Positions 17,333-27,758 of a stretch of DNA of 64,000 nucleotides are shown here, piece after piece. Below the pieces are notes generated by a model. It did no database searches. It was not told the origin of the DNA and saw nothing but the letters and a program-made list of their open reading frames with translations. Source of the stretch: Agarivorans litoreus (GTDB lineage: Bacteria > Pseudomonadota > Gammaproteobacteria > Enterobacterales > Celerinatantimonadaceae). The translations under genes were made by a program, and so were the position numbers. The stretch lies in assembly GCF_019649015.1 (NCBI RefSeq), contig NZ_BLPI01000001.1, forward strand, positions 1,445,501 to 1,509,500, given 5' to 3'. Each line of letters starts with the position of its first letter. Position 1 is the stretch's first letter.

Positions 17333-19135
17333 ATGGAACAGCGTTCAAAAAACAACATTCCCTTAAGGCAAAAGCTGCTGCTAGTGTTAGCTTGGTTGCT
17401 GCTGTCATTGCTGGCGGGTGTCACGGCACAATACCAAGCTAAGCAGCAACAGCAAAGCCAACTACTCGAAGAAAGCCAACGTTTGCAACGGAGTATCCAG
17501 CACGAGCTGGATAGATTTCGCAACTTCCCCAAAGTGCTGGCGATTCAGCAGCAACTGTCCGAACCACTTAGTCTTAATGTGACCAGCCAGCGTCGCCAAG
17601 CACTTAACCGCTATCTGCAACATGTAAACGAACTACAAGGCAGTGATGTTACCTACTTACTCGACCCTAGCGGCACAACCATAGCATCTAGTAATTGGCA
17701 AAGTGCACGTTCGTTTGTTGGTAGTAACTATAGCTATCGCCCCTATTTTCAAACCGCTATCTTAGGTAAATACGGCCAATACTTTGCCTTGGGCTCTCGC
17801 TCAGGCATTCGCGGCTATTACTTTTCTGCGCCAATAAAAATACAACAGCGGGTAGTTGGAGTAATAGTGGTAAAAGTCGCGCTTAACATTATTGATAAGA
17901 GCTGGCGAGACCCTAACTTTGAATACCTACTCACCGACAAACATGGTGTGGTTTTTTACGCCTCACAAGCTCACTGGCTTTACCGCAGCATTAAAGCCTT
18001 GCCAGAATCGTTACGTCAGCAGCTAATTAACTCCCGCCAATATGGCGAACACCAGCTAAAAAATATGGCGCAAGACTTACGCCCCAACAGTATTAATTTA
18101 CCCAATTATGGCGGCCAGCGAGTAGACTACATTAGCACCAACCGAGTATTACCCACTGCAGGTTGGCGTTTATATGCCTTATCGAAAGACAATGGGTATA
18201 TAGACGATATCGCTGAGGCGCTATTTTTAAGTTCGCTATTCTACCTTGGCTTGGTTTTGCTTTATTTATATTGGCGGCAGCTACAGCTAAGCCGTGTAAT
18301 GCAAGCCCAGGCTAATCATCAATTAGAAGAAAGAGTTACCCAACGCACCGCCGAGCTTACTCAAAGCAATCAACAACTACAGCAAGCTATTGATGACTAT
18401 CGCCGCACCGCTAACACCCTTAAAAAAACTGAAGACGAGCTAGTGCAAGCCGCTAAACTTGCCACCCTAGGCGAGCTCTCTGCGGGGATTAATCACGAGC
18501 TAAACCAACCGTTAACGGCCATGCAAAGCTATGCCGAAAACGCCCTGCGCTTTCAACAAAAGCAACAGCATGAACAAGTGACTCACAATCTACAAGACAT
18601 TATTAAACTCACCTCAATGATGAGTAAAATGATTGCTAAGTTTAAAATTTTCTCGAGGAAGTCCAGCGGACAAACCAGTGCGGTATCTAGCGCAGTTTCT
18701 ATTAATGCTGCCCTATCCATTCTCGCCAACCGAATTGTCGCCAATAACATTAAAATTGAATTTAGCGGCCAAGATGAGCAATGGGTAAAAGCCGACGCCA
18801 TTCAACTAGAGCAAGTACTGATAAACCTTATTAACAATGCCATTGACGCCTTAGAAGGTATTCAATCTCCCCTACTAGGCATTAGACAATATCAGCAAGA
18901 CAACTGGCAGTGCATTGCTATTTGGGATAACGGACCAATGTTGAGTGAGGAACAACAGCAACGCATATTTGAGCCCTTTTTCACAACCAAAAAACAAGGC
19001 TTGGGTTTAGGCATGGCAATATCTAAACGTTTAATCGAGTCTTTCGAAGGCGAACTGAGCGTGAGTAACTTAGCGAATATTGGCCCTGAGTTTGTTATTC
19101 GTTTACGCACTCACACCCCACCCGCCAATAGTTAA
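17333..19135 (+). CDS. dctB: C4-dicarboxylate sensor histidine kinase DctB
   Basis: DctB is a membrane kinase with a double-PAS periplasmic sensor for succinate, fumarate and malate. Residues 12-32 and about 295-315 are membrane helices; between them lies the DctB signature SNYSYRPYFQTA followed by YFALGSRSGIRGYYFS. The kinase core has GELSAGINHELNQPL (phospho-His), an N box with NLINNAID and GLGLGMAIS. The ATG at 17333 gives 600 aa; an in-frame TTG lies 18 bases upstream and neither has a clear ribosome site. dctD follows after 14 bases. Confidence 0.93.
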   Translation: MEQRSKNNIPLRQKLLLVLAWLLLSLLAGVTAQYQAKQQQQSQLLEESQRLQRSIQHELDRFRNFPKVLAIQQQLSEPLSLNVTSQRRQALNRYLQHVNELQGSDVTYLLDPSGTTIASSNWQSARSFVGSNYSYRPYFQTAILGKYGQYFALGSRSGIRGYYFSAPIKIQQRVVGVIVVKVALNIIDKSWRDPNFEYLLTDKHGVVFYASQAHWLYRSIKALPESLRQQLINSRQYGEHQLKNMAQDLRPNSINLPNYGGQRVDYISTNRVLPTAGWRLYALSKDNGYIDDIAEALFLSSLFYLGLVLLYLYWRQLQLSRVMQAQANHQLEERVTQRTAELTQSNQQLQQAIDDYRRTANTLKKTEDELVQAAKLATLGELSAGINHELNQPLTAMQSYAENALRFQQKQQHEQVTHNLQDIIKLTSMMSKMIAKFKIFSRKSSGQTSAVSSAVSINAALSILANRIVANNIKIEFSGQDEQWVKADAIQLEQVLINLINNAIDALEGIQSPLLGIRQYQQDNWQCIAIWDNGPMLSEEQQQRIFEPFFTTKKQGLGLGMAISKRLIESFEGELSVSNLANIGPEFVIRLRTHTPPANS

Positions 19136-19149
19136 CACCAGAGGTAACT

Positions 19150-20499
19150 GTGTATACACCGGTAATAATCATTGATGACGACCCCGATATTTTGCGCTCT
19201 CTGGGGCAAACGTTAGAGTTAGAAGACTACCAATGCCTGCGCTTTGAAAATGCCGAACAGGCTTTACGGCAAATTAAACCTACCTGGCCAGGCGTAATCA
19301 TTTCAGACATTAATATGCCAGGTTTAAGCGGCTTAGAGATGATGCAACAAGCCCATCAAATTGATGCCGATTTACCGATTATTCTACTCACCGGCCACGG
19401 TGATATATCTATGGCAATTAAGGCAATTCGCGATGGTGCTTATGATTTTCTAGAAAAGCCCTTCTCCACCAGCCATTTGCTCGATGTGCTTCAGCGAGCG
19501 CTAGAAAAACGCCGACTCACCTTAGAGAACCGCGAGTTAAAAGCTGAGTTGGATGCTCAAAGTGGGCCAGGGCCGCGGATACTAGGCTCTACGCCCGCAA
19601 TCACCCGCATGCGCAAAATTCTTAGCCATATTAAAGATACCCCCGCAGATGTATTAATTCATGGTGAAACTGGCACCGGTAAAGAACTGGTTGCACGCTT
19701 TTTACATGACCATAGCGTGCGCGCCAAACAGCCTTTTGTGGCAATCAACTGTGGCGCAGTGCCAGAAACAATGATTGAGAGCGAGTTATTTGGCCACGAA
19801 GCGGGTGCATTTACTGGAGCACAAAAAAAACGCATTGGCAAAATTGCCTTTGCCAATCACGGCACCCTATTTCTCGACGAGATAGAGAGCATGCCAATGG
19901 CGCTACAGATTAAGCTGCTAAGGGTGCTGGAAGAGCGCAGCGTAGAGCCATTAGGCAGCAACCAAGCCACCACACTTAATATTCGCGTTATTGCCGCCAC
20001 CAAAAGTGATTTAAAAGGTCTGGGCGAGCAAGGTGAGTTTCGTAGCGATTTGTACTATCGCTTAAACGTTGTTGAGGTGCACATACCGGCTTTGCGAGAA
20101 CGCGCTGAAGACATTCCATTACTATTAGAAAACTTTCTGCGGGTAGCTGCGGCTCGCTATCAGTTAAATAGTCCCGAAGTCTCGCCGTCACGTTTAGCCG
20201 AATTAGTTAATCATGACTGGCCCGGCAATGTTCGCGAGCTGCGTAATCTAGCTGAGCGTTGGGTATTGATGGGCGAAGATGCGGCATTTAGCGAGAGTCA
20301 AAACCACCAGCAGTCACTGAGTTTGATGGAACAGCTTTATCGTTTTGAACGCACCTTGCTGCAAGATGCACTGCAGCGCCATAAAGGCCATTTAAAGACC
20401 GTGCAGGAAGAGTTACAAATCGGCCGTAAAACCCTTTACGAAAAGATGAAAAAGTATCAATTGGACAAGGGAGACTACAAAGAAGTCGAACCCGAGTAA
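19150..20499 (+). CDS. dctD: sigma-54 response regulator DctD
   Basis: DctD is phosphorylated by DctB and opens sigma-54 promoters of dicarboxylate transport genes. It has a receiver domain (DDDP near the start; phospho-acceptor in ISDINMPG, Asp about 57), an AAA+ domain with GETGTGKE, the sigma-54 contact loop ESELFGHEAGAFTGAQ and a Fis-type helix-turn-helix at the end (LQIGRKTLYEKMKKY). It starts at GTG behind GAGGT. Candidate DctD sites and the sigma-54 promoter lie just downstream, before dctP. Confidence 0.94.
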   Translation: MYTPVIIIDDDPDILRSLGQTLELEDYQCLRFENAEQALRQIKPTWPGVIISDINMPGLSGLEMMQQAHQIDADLPIILLTGHGDISMAIKAIRDGAYDFLEKPFSTSHLLDVLQRALEKRRLTLENRELKAELDAQSGPGPRILGSTPAITRMRKILSHIKDTPADVLIHGETGTGKELVARFLHDHSVRAKQPFVAINCGAVPETMIESELFGHEAGAFTGAQKKRIGKIAFANHGTLFLDEIESMPMALQIKLLRVLEERSVEPLGSNQATTLNIRVIAATKSDLKGLGEQGEFRSDLYYRLNVVEVHIPALRERAEDIPLLLENFLRVAAARYQLNSPEVSPSRLAELVNHDWPGNVRELRNLAERWVLMGEDAAFSESQNHQQSLSLMEQLYRFERTLLQDALQRHKGHLKTVQEELQIGRKTLYEKMKKYQLDKGDYKEVEPE

Positions 20500-20518
20500 T
20501 GGGGTGAAACCGACCCAT
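20499..20518. promoter_or_regulatory. candidate DctD upstream activating site 1
   Basis: A dyad ATGGG-N10-CCCAT (flanked by one more matched base pair set, TA/TA) overlaps the dctD stop codon. It shares arms and spacer length with the second dyad 33 bp downstream, and lies about 150 bp before the predicted dctP transcription start. Confidence 0.5.
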
Positions 20519-20531
20519 TATCTATTATTAG

Positions 20532-20551
20532 ATGGGGGCGAATCCCCCCAT
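20532..20551. promoter_or_regulatory. candidate DctD upstream activating site 2
   Basis: A second ATGGG-N10-CCCAT dyad. On RNA it could also fold as a 7-bp G-rich hairpin, but no T-run follows, so an operator is more likely than a terminator. Centre-to-centre distance to site 1 is 33 bp, about three helical turns. Confidence 0.5.
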
Positions 20552-20630
20552 AACTTTAGCTGAAGATAGATTTAGCGATTAAGAAAAAATCAACTAACCC
20601 CATTAATTCAATCACTTAGAGTTATCCTGA

Positions 20631-21680
<1,050 letters not shown>

Positions 21681-21749
21681 GTGAACAAGCGCAGAGTCCC
21701 CTCGCTCTGCGCTAATTCATTGACTTACGCTCTTGGATAAGGACATCAC

Positions 21750-22286
21750 ATGAAGTTTGTTGCTGGGTTCCGCCGCTTTGAAGAAAACTTCATCGCATTA
21801 TTGTTAGTTACCATGACGCTACTGGTATTTGTAGAAGTGATCATGCGTTTTGTATTCAACGCCGGCATTCATTGGGTACAAGAAGTCACCTTGTATTGCT
21901 CAGCATGGTTAGTGCTACTAGGCGCGAGCTGGGGTGTAAGAGAAGGCGCTCATATTGGCGTAGATGCCTTTGTAAAGCTGTTACCACGTAACCAACGTAA
22001 GTGGCTTACCTTAATAGCGCTAAGCCTATGTTTGTTTTATTGCAGCCTATTTATGTATGGCTCTTGGGTTTACCTAAGCAAGCTAGCGCGTATTGGTATT
22101 GAGATGGAAGACCTCCCCATAGAAAAGTGGAAAACCATGAGTGTGTTGTTCATTGGCTTCGTACTGTTGGTCATTCGCTTCCTAGAAGTGGGCTGGAAAG
22201 TATTAACCAACCAGCAAGACGGTTTTCACCTGGCCGATGAAGCCAAAGAAAGCATGCAACTCGCCGACGAACTAAAAAAACAATAA
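21750..22286 (+). CDS. dctQ: TRAP transporter small permease DctQ
   Basis: This 178-aa inner-membrane protein has four hydrophobic helices and the DctQ features NAGIHWVQEVTLY near residue 38 and WGVREGAHIGVDAF near residue 70. It forms the membrane complex with DctM. It lies 69 bases after dctP and 24 before dctM in one operon. Confidence 0.94.
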   Translation: MKFVAGFRRFEENFIALLLVTMTLLVFVEVIMRFVFNAGIHWVQEVTLYCSAWLVLLGASWGVREGAHIGVDAFVKLLPRNQRKWLTLIALSLCLFYCSLFMYGSWVYLSKLARIGIEMEDLPIEKWKTMSVLFIGFVLLVIRFLEVGWKVLTNQQDGFHLADEAKESMQLADELKKQ

Positions 22287-22310
22287 GCACTTGCGGCAAA
22301 GGAACTGACC

Positions 22311-23708
22311 ATGACAACTTTTACTCTGTTTATTCTACTGTTTGTATGCATGATTATTGGCATGCCTATCGCCATCGCGCTTGGCTTTGCTAGCATGACA
22401 ACCATTCTATTATTTTCTAACGACTCTTTAGCCTCGGTAGCATTAAAGCTATTTGAAGCCACCTCTGAACACTACACATTGTTAGCCATTCCTTTCTTCA
22501 TTTTATCATCAGCCTTTTTGTCCACAGGCGGTGTGGCGCGCAGGCTAATTAATTTTGCCATGGATAGTGTGGGGCATATTCGCGGTGGCCTAGCTATGGC
22601 CTCGGTATTGGCTTGTATGTTATTTGCGGCAGTATCAGGCTCTAGCCCAGCTACCGTTGCAGCCATTGGCTCTATTGTCATTGCTGGCATGGTACGCTCT
22701 GGTTACCCAGAATCGCTGGCGGCAGGGGTTATCGCCAATGCTGGTACGCTTGGCATTTTGATCCCACCTTCGATTGTGATGCTAGTTTATGCCGCCGCTA
22801 CCGAAGTATCGGCTTCGCGGATGTTTATGGCAGGGTTTATTCCTGGGATCATGATGGGCACCATTTTGATGATTGCCATTTATATCGTTGCGCGAATAAA
22901 AAATTTACCTGCTCAAGCCTATCCGGGTTGCAAAAAATGGGCGATTTCGGCACTTAAAGCGACTGGTGGCTTGATGCTGATTGTGATTGTTCTTGGTTCA
23001 ATTTATGGCGGCGTAGCTAGCCCAACCGAGGCCGCATCAGTAGCAGCAATTTATGCCTTTTTAGTTTCGGTTTATGGCTATCGAGATATTGGCCCTATTA
23101 AACACCAAGCTTGGCAGAACGAAGGCGAAAGCATAGGTGCCGCCGTTGCCCGTAATTTAATGCTATTCCCGGTTAGCATCTTTAAGTCTGTTAGTGATCC
23201 GGAAGTGCGCCAAGTGCTTAAAGATGCGGCAAAGGTGAGCATTATGCTGTTATTCATTATTGCTAACGCAATGTTGTTTGCGCATGTATTAACCACCGAA
23301 CGCATCCCTCACATGATTGCCGAATCCATTGTGGCCTATGGCCTTCAGCCTTGGGCATTTTTGATAGTAGTGAATATCTTGTTGTTGATTGCCGGTAACT
23401 TTATGGAGCCTTCAGCCATTTTGCTAATCATGGCGCCCATCTTGTTCCCTATTGCGACACAACTGGGTATCGATCCCATTCATCTTGGGATCATTATGGT
23501 AGTGAACATGGAAATCGGCATGCTTACACCACCGGTTGGTTTAAACCTCTTTGTGACAGCGGGGATAACAGGAAGGAGCATGGGATGGGTGATTAAGGCA
23601 TGCTTACCTTGGTTAAGCTTATTGCTATTCTTCCTGATCTTAATTACTTACATACCGCAAATCTCGTTATTTTTGCCGGAGTACTTCGACCGACTAAATG
23701 GCTATTAA
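22311..23708 (+). CDS. dctM: TRAP transporter large permease DctM
   Basis: DctM is the sodium-coupled transport channel of the TRAP system. The 465-aa protein has many hydrophobic segments and family patterns: MIIGMPIAIALG at the start, AVSGSSPATVAAIGS near residue 108, GTLGILIPPSIVMLVY near 145 and NMEIGMLTPPVGLNLFV near the end. It is slightly longer than the usual 425-430 aa because of an inserted cytoplasmic-looking stretch (about residues 255-300). It ends at a strong terminator. Confidence 0.95.
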   Translation: MTTFTLFILLFVCMIIGMPIAIALGFASMTTILLFSNDSLASVALKLFEATSEHYTLLAIPFFILSSAFLSTGGVARRLINFAMDSVGHIRGGLAMASVLACMLFAAVSGSSPATVAAIGSIVIAGMVRSGYPESLAAGVIANAGTLGILIPPSIVMLVYAAATEVSASRMFMAGFIPGIMMGTILMIAIYIVARIKNLPAQAYPGCKKWAISALKATGGLMLIVIVLGSIYGGVASPTEAASVAAIYAFLVSVYGYRDIGPIKHQAWQNEGESIGAAVARNLMLFPVSIFKSVSDPEVRQVLKDAAKVSIMLLFIIANAMLFAHVLTTERIPHMIAESIVAYGLQPWAFLIVVNILLLIAGNFMEPSAILLIMAPILFPIATQLGIDPIHLGIIMVVNMEIGMLTPPVGLNLFVTAGITGRSMGWVIKACLPWLSLLLFFLILITYIPQISLFLPEYFDRLNGY

Positions 23709-23725
23709 TCTTCCCTCAAAATAAC

Positions 23726-23757
23726 AAAAAGGCCTGCAAAATCTAGCAGGCCTTTTT
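23726..23757. terminator. intrinsic terminator between dctM and the thioesterase gene
   Basis: A 12-bp perfect stem AAAAAGGCCTGC/GCAGGCCTTTTT with an 8-nt loop. The A-run and T-run make it usable from both strands; it lies between convergent genes. Confidence 0.92.
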
Positions 23758-23763
23758 AGTTGT

Positions 23764-24210
23764 TTATGCTTTTTCCATGCGCCGCTGACGACGGCGCAAA
23801 GCATCATTAAATCGCCTTTTGGCAACTTCTGTGCTTGGTTCTAGCGGGGGAACTTCTGCTGAGTTACCTTGCTCATCAACCGCTACCATCGTGAAAAAAC
23901 AAGAATGGGTATGGCGTACAGTTTGCTCTTTAAGGTTTTTGGCAACCACTTTAATGCCAATTTCCATGGAAGTTCGGCCGGTGTAATTAACCGAAGCTAA
24001 AAACGTAACAAACTCACCAATCTCTACCGGGTTTTTGAACAACACTTGGTCTACCGATAGCGTTACTGCGTAGTTCCCACAATATTGAATAGCTGTGGTG
24101 TAGGCCACTTCATCCAATTTTTTTAGCATGGCTCCACCATGCATCTTACCCGAGAAGTTGGCCATCTCTGGGGTGACCAATATATTCATTTCTGTTTGTG
24201 ACTTATCCAT
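23764..24210 (-). CDS. acyl-CoA thioesterase, hotdog fold
   Basis: The 148-aa protein belongs to the YciA/BACH-like hotdog thioesterases, which hydrolyse acyl-CoA in the cytoplasm. The GKMHGGAMLKKLDEVAY segment near residue 21 carries the catalytic Asp/Glu region, followed by VDQVLFKNPVEIGE and a basic C-terminal tail. Substrate chain length cannot be read from the sequence. It is close to prsR but the gene is separated by 68 bases and belongs to no obvious pathway here. Confidence 0.9.
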   Translation of the reverse strand: MDKSQTEMNILVTPEMANFSGKMHGGAMLKKLDEVAYTTAIQYCGNYAVTLSVDQVLFKNPVEIGEFVTFLASVNYTGRTSMEIGIKVVAKNLKEQTVRHTHSCFFTMVAVDEQGNSAEVPPLEPSTEVAKRRFNDALRRRQRRMEKA

Positions 24211-24278
24211 GTGGGGCCTAATTTAGTAACTACAACAAGCGACTTTTGCGGCCTTCGCCGCTTTACAAATAAACTGGC

Positions 24279-25625
24279 TTAATCAGTTTTCAAACCATAT
24301 TTATCAAGCAAAGAGTACAAGGTTGGTCGAGTAACGCCAAGCAGACCAGCGGTATTAGAGATATTGCCATTACTTAGCGCCAGTGCTTTGTTAATTGCCT
24401 GCTTTTCTGCCGCTTCACGCACATGGCGAAGGTTTAGCGCCAGTTTAACTTGCTCCTCATCGCCAATCGGCAAGGCCAAATCATCTGCGGTAATCTGTTT
24501 ATTGTCGGCCATAATAACTGCCGACTTCACCTTATTTTGCAGCTCGCGAATATTGCCAGGCCAGCGGTGATTGCTTAGCGCAGTAATAGCGTCATCACTA
24601 AAGTTATTAATATTACGCTGCATTTGCTTATTATAGTTTTGTAAGAAAGCACGAGCTAATAAAATCACATCTTCACCGCGATCACGAAGCGGCGGGATAT
24701 TAATGGTGATCTCACTGATTCGGTAAAATAAATCTTCACGAAACTCTTTTTGCTCAACCATGTTTTGCAAGTTTTGGTGGGTTGCACAAACAATTTTCAC
24801 GTCAACGGGGATTTCTTTACGCCCACCAACTCGCTCAACCACTTTTTCTTGCAGGAAGCGAAGAATCTTAGCTTGTAACGGATACGGCATATCGCCGATT
24901 TCATCTAAGAATAAGGTACCGCCATTAGCGCACTCAATCTTACCTTCGGTGGTTTTATGCGCCCCAGTAAATGCGCCTTTTTCAAAGCCAAATAGCTCGC
25001 TTTCAAGCAAGTTTTCTGGGATGGAGGCACAGTTAATGGCAATAAAGGGTTTATCTTTACGCGGGCTTTGTTGGTGAATAGCACGAGCTAATACTTCTTT
25101 ACCGGTGCCACTTTCACCTAACAATAAAGTGGTTACCTCAGTAGGGGCAATACGCTCCACCATGCGGCAGACTTTCTGCACTTGTGGTGAGTTGCCTAAA
25201 AAGCCGTTGTTATCTAATGAGGCGCCCTTCAGAGTTTCATTTTCGAGCTCTATATTAGCAACCCAGAAGGCTCTAGCGATAATCACCGACATAGTGTCAT
25301 CATCAATCGGTTTTTGATAAAAGTCATGTGCCCCCATGGCGATAGCGCTTAGGGCGTTTTCTTTATCTTCATTACCGGTAATAACAATAACTTTCAGCTT
25401 TGGGTTTAACTCCAGCATTTCTTTTAGCGTTGCCAAGCCCTCACTGGCATTAGCCTCATCTGGCGGTAAACCCAAATCTAAAGTCACCACTTTAGGCTCA
25501 TAACGACGCAGAGCAGTGATGGCTTCCTTTCTATCACCAGCAATAATGACTTCGTAGTCACTAAAGCTCCACTTTAACTGTTTTTGAATACCAGGGTCGT
25601 CTTCAACAACCAGTAACGTTTCCAT
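24279..25625 (-). CDS. prsR: PEP-CTERM-system sigma-54 response regulator PrsR
   Basis: PrsR is the activator of PEP-CTERM/exosortase gene sets (known family, TIGR02915). Receiver domain first (VTLDLGLPPDEA, Asp about 51, with the PrsR-type DEANASEG insertion), then an AAA+ domain with GESGTGKEVLARAIH, GFEKGAFTGAH for sigma-54 contact, and a C-terminal Fis-type helix (NTAGLLGVTRPTLYSLLDKY). Its kinase PrsK is encoded 39 bases upstream. Likely targets in this window are the two PEP-CTERM protein genes at 60-62.5 kb, which have sigma-54 promoters. Confidence 0.95.
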   Translation of the reverse strand: METLLVVEDDPGIQKQLKWSFSDYEVIIAGDRKEAITALRRYEPKVVTLDLGLPPDEANASEGLATLKEMLELNPKLKVIVITGNEDKENALSAIAMGAHDFYQKPIDDDTMSVIIARAFWVANIELENETLKGASLDNNGFLGNSPQVQKVCRMVERIAPTEVTTLLLGESGTGKEVLARAIHQQSPRKDKPFIAINCASIPENLLESELFGFEKGAFTGAHKTTEGKIECANGGTLFLDEIGDMPYPLQAKILRFLQEKVVERVGGRKEIPVDVKIVCATHQNLQNMVEQKEFREDLFYRISEITINIPPLRDRGEDVILLARAFLQNYNKQMQRNINNFSDDAITALSNHRWPGNIRELQNKVKSAVIMADNKQITADDLALPIGDEEQVKLALNLRHVREAAEKQAINKALALSNGNISNTAGLLGVTRPTLYSLLDKYGLKTD

Positions 25626-25664
25626 GTTATTTCTTCCATCAGCTTTGCTGGCGCATAAAGCCAG

Positions 25665-27704
25665 CTAAATTTTGTGAATGGGCAAGTACAGCTTAAATAA
25701 GCTCCCCTCGCCAACATTACTCGTAACTTGTATATGCCCACCAAGTTCTTCAACAAATCGCTTCGCGTCATAGGCGCCTACACCCATGCCTGCATTGCCC
25801 TTGGTCGTATCAAACGGCTTAAATAAGCGTGTATCAATAAATTCTACGCTCATTCCTTCGCCGTTGTCTTGTATTTCTATTAAACACTCAGCGGCTTGTT
25901 TGCTTACTTTTATACTTACCAAACCCTCTTCAGGAGTAGCATCTTGAGCGTTTTGTACGAGATGAGAAAGTACGTTTATAAATCGCTCTTGATCGCCCAC
26001 TAATTCAAAATTATCTGGCAATGTAAATATCAACAAAGGAACGGGTTTATTAATGGCACGGGATTGTTGAACCTGTTCAAGCGCTGCCTTTAAGCTGAAA
26101 GGTGCCACTACTGTATCAACGCGTTGCTTTTTGCTTAAGTGCGCAACCACCTTAGCCAAACGATTTGCTGCAGAATCTACCGTTTCAAAAGCGTCATCAA
26201 TAAACTCTGGGTTATGTTTATGCTTAACCGCATTTTTCGACATCAGCTGCAGCTGTGCCAAAACATTTTTAAGGTCATGCACCAGATAAGCAGACATGCG
26301 ATTAAAGGTATCAAACTGTTGGCTTTCAGCCAACGCAAGGTTAGAGCGGTGCAAATTAAGAAATACTGCCAGTTGACGGCTAATCGCTCGCATTAAATCA
26401 CGGTCTTCCCAATTTACACTATGTATAGCAGTAGGCGCTGATAGCAAAATCACTCCTTTAAAGCCAGCACTGGTACTCATTGGGATGATGTAGCAGAATT
26501 TGCTAATTTGCTGCAGCATGTTAGTTGAAACTTTAAACGGCACCACACTGATATCTTCTTTCAACTCTTCAATATCGACAATCCATTGGTGCTCAATGGC
26601 TTGCCCAGCCACATGGTCTAAACATAACAGAGCCTGAGAGTCATCGTCTCGAATGTTATAGGTAGCTTTAACCACATACCGGCCGTTTTCTACGATGGCC
26701 AAGCCAGCATACTGACAATCGAAGGGCTGGTTAATTGCCTTAAGAGCAATACTATAGGGAGAGGCTCCGTCTTCCTCAAGCACAGCAGCAAACTTCATCC
26801 ACTCTTCACGGTATTCATATTTATTGGCAAAGAAGTGTTTGGTGATTTGCACTTTTAAACGCTTGCGTAAGCGTTCAGATAAAAACAAGCTGACTAAAAT
26901 TAATGCACTTAAGGCAAAGAAGCCATTTTGCGCCATGCTGCCCCAGTCACCACCAGCATACTTTATGTAATAACCAACTAAAGCCATTACCAGTAAATAG
27001 CCACCGGCCACTAGCAACAGAGTACTGTGGTAAATGACATCACGCGACACATAGATTTTGGTCGACCAACGCTTGATCCTGCGCGCACTTAATAACACCA
27101 GCGGCGCAGCTAAAATCGCCACAAAACCACGTAGGCTCCAAAAATCAAAAGAGATCCCTGAAGTAATTAAGGCATTGGCATATAGCGCAAAGTCGAAGGC
27201 GAACATGCCGCCCAAACCAAGGCACATAGGTTTAATAGTGGGGCGAGCACTAACATCAATGCGTCGATATAGCTGCTCAATTAACCACAGGCCAATAACG
27301 GTTTGTGATAGCTGCGTTACCAACCAAAACTGGTTCAACTGAAGACCTACCAAAGCAGTGCATACTTGGAGACATGCGATAAATATCAGGCCCAGTAGCA
27401 AGCCTTTTTTACGCCAAGGGCCGCGAACAAAATTACTAAGCTCGAAACGTGGCGCGATGGTGGCATAAAGCAATAAGAACCACAGTGCATTACGAAGGCT
27501 TTCGATACCAAACAAATAGCCAAGAGGCAGGGCTATCCACATTTGAGCAACCCCAGCGCTAGCCCAAAGCAGCGTAAAAAACACCACCAAGCTCAATGCT
27601 TGCCGTTGGAAGCCGCTTTGTTTAGTGGTGAGCAACAGTAAACTGAATAGCAGGTACACCACCGCTGCAATGCTGTAGCCTAATAAACCAACAATAATAC
27701 TCAA
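25665..27704 (-). CDS. prsK: PEP-CTERM-system sensor histidine kinase PrsK
   Basis: The 679-aa kinase (family TIGR02916) has an N-terminal membrane half with about eight hydrophobic helices (residues 1-280), a GAF-like middle part and a kinase core. The phospho-His lies in YLVHDLKNVLAQLQLMSKNA, followed by an N box (LVQNAQDATPEEG), DNGEGMS and GMGVGAYDAKRF. The replacement of the usual HExxN by HDLKN is the family norm. It should phosphorylate PrsR. The signal is unknown. Confidence 0.95.
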   Translation of the reverse strand: MSIIVGLLGYSIAAVVYLLFSLLLLTTKQSGFQRQALSLVVFFTLLWASAGVAQMWIALPLGYLFGIESLRNALWFLLLYATIAPRFELSNFVRGPWRKKGLLLGLIFIACLQVCTALVGLQLNQFWLVTQLSQTVIGLWLIEQLYRRIDVSARPTIKPMCLGLGGMFAFDFALYANALITSGISFDFWSLRGFVAILAAPLVLLSARRIKRWSTKIYVSRDVIYHSTLLLVAGGYLLVMALVGYYIKYAGGDWGSMAQNGFFALSALILVSLFLSERLRKRLKVQITKHFFANKYEYREEWMKFAAVLEEDGASPYSIALKAINQPFDCQYAGLAIVENGRYVVKATYNIRDDDSQALLCLDHVAGQAIEHQWIVDIEELKEDISVVPFKVSTNMLQQISKFCYIIPMSTSAGFKGVILLSAPTAIHSVNWEDRDLMRAISRQLAVFLNLHRSNLALAESQQFDTFNRMSAYLVHDLKNVLAQLQLMSKNAVKHKHNPEFIDDAFETVDSAANRLAKVVAHLSKKQRVDTVVAPFSLKAALEQVQQSRAINKPVPLLIFTLPDNFELVGDQERFINVLSHLVQNAQDATPEEGLVSIKVSKQAAECLIEIQDNGEGMSVEFIDTRLFKPFDTTKGNAGMGVGAYDAKRFVEELGGHIQVTSNVGEGSLFKLYLPIHKI

Positions 27705-27758
27705 ACGTGACCTTCCATTTCCAAGCTAGGCTTTGTGACAGCGGGTAATGAGAAATAC

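Noticed and set aside
20532-20551. G-rich hairpin as terminator of dctD
   Set aside because: No T-run follows, and the same arms and spacer recur 33 bp away, which fits an operator pair better.
24211-24278. GC-rich hairpin between prsR and the thioesterase gene as terminator
   Set aside because: The minus strand has AAAAG rather than a T-run after the stem.
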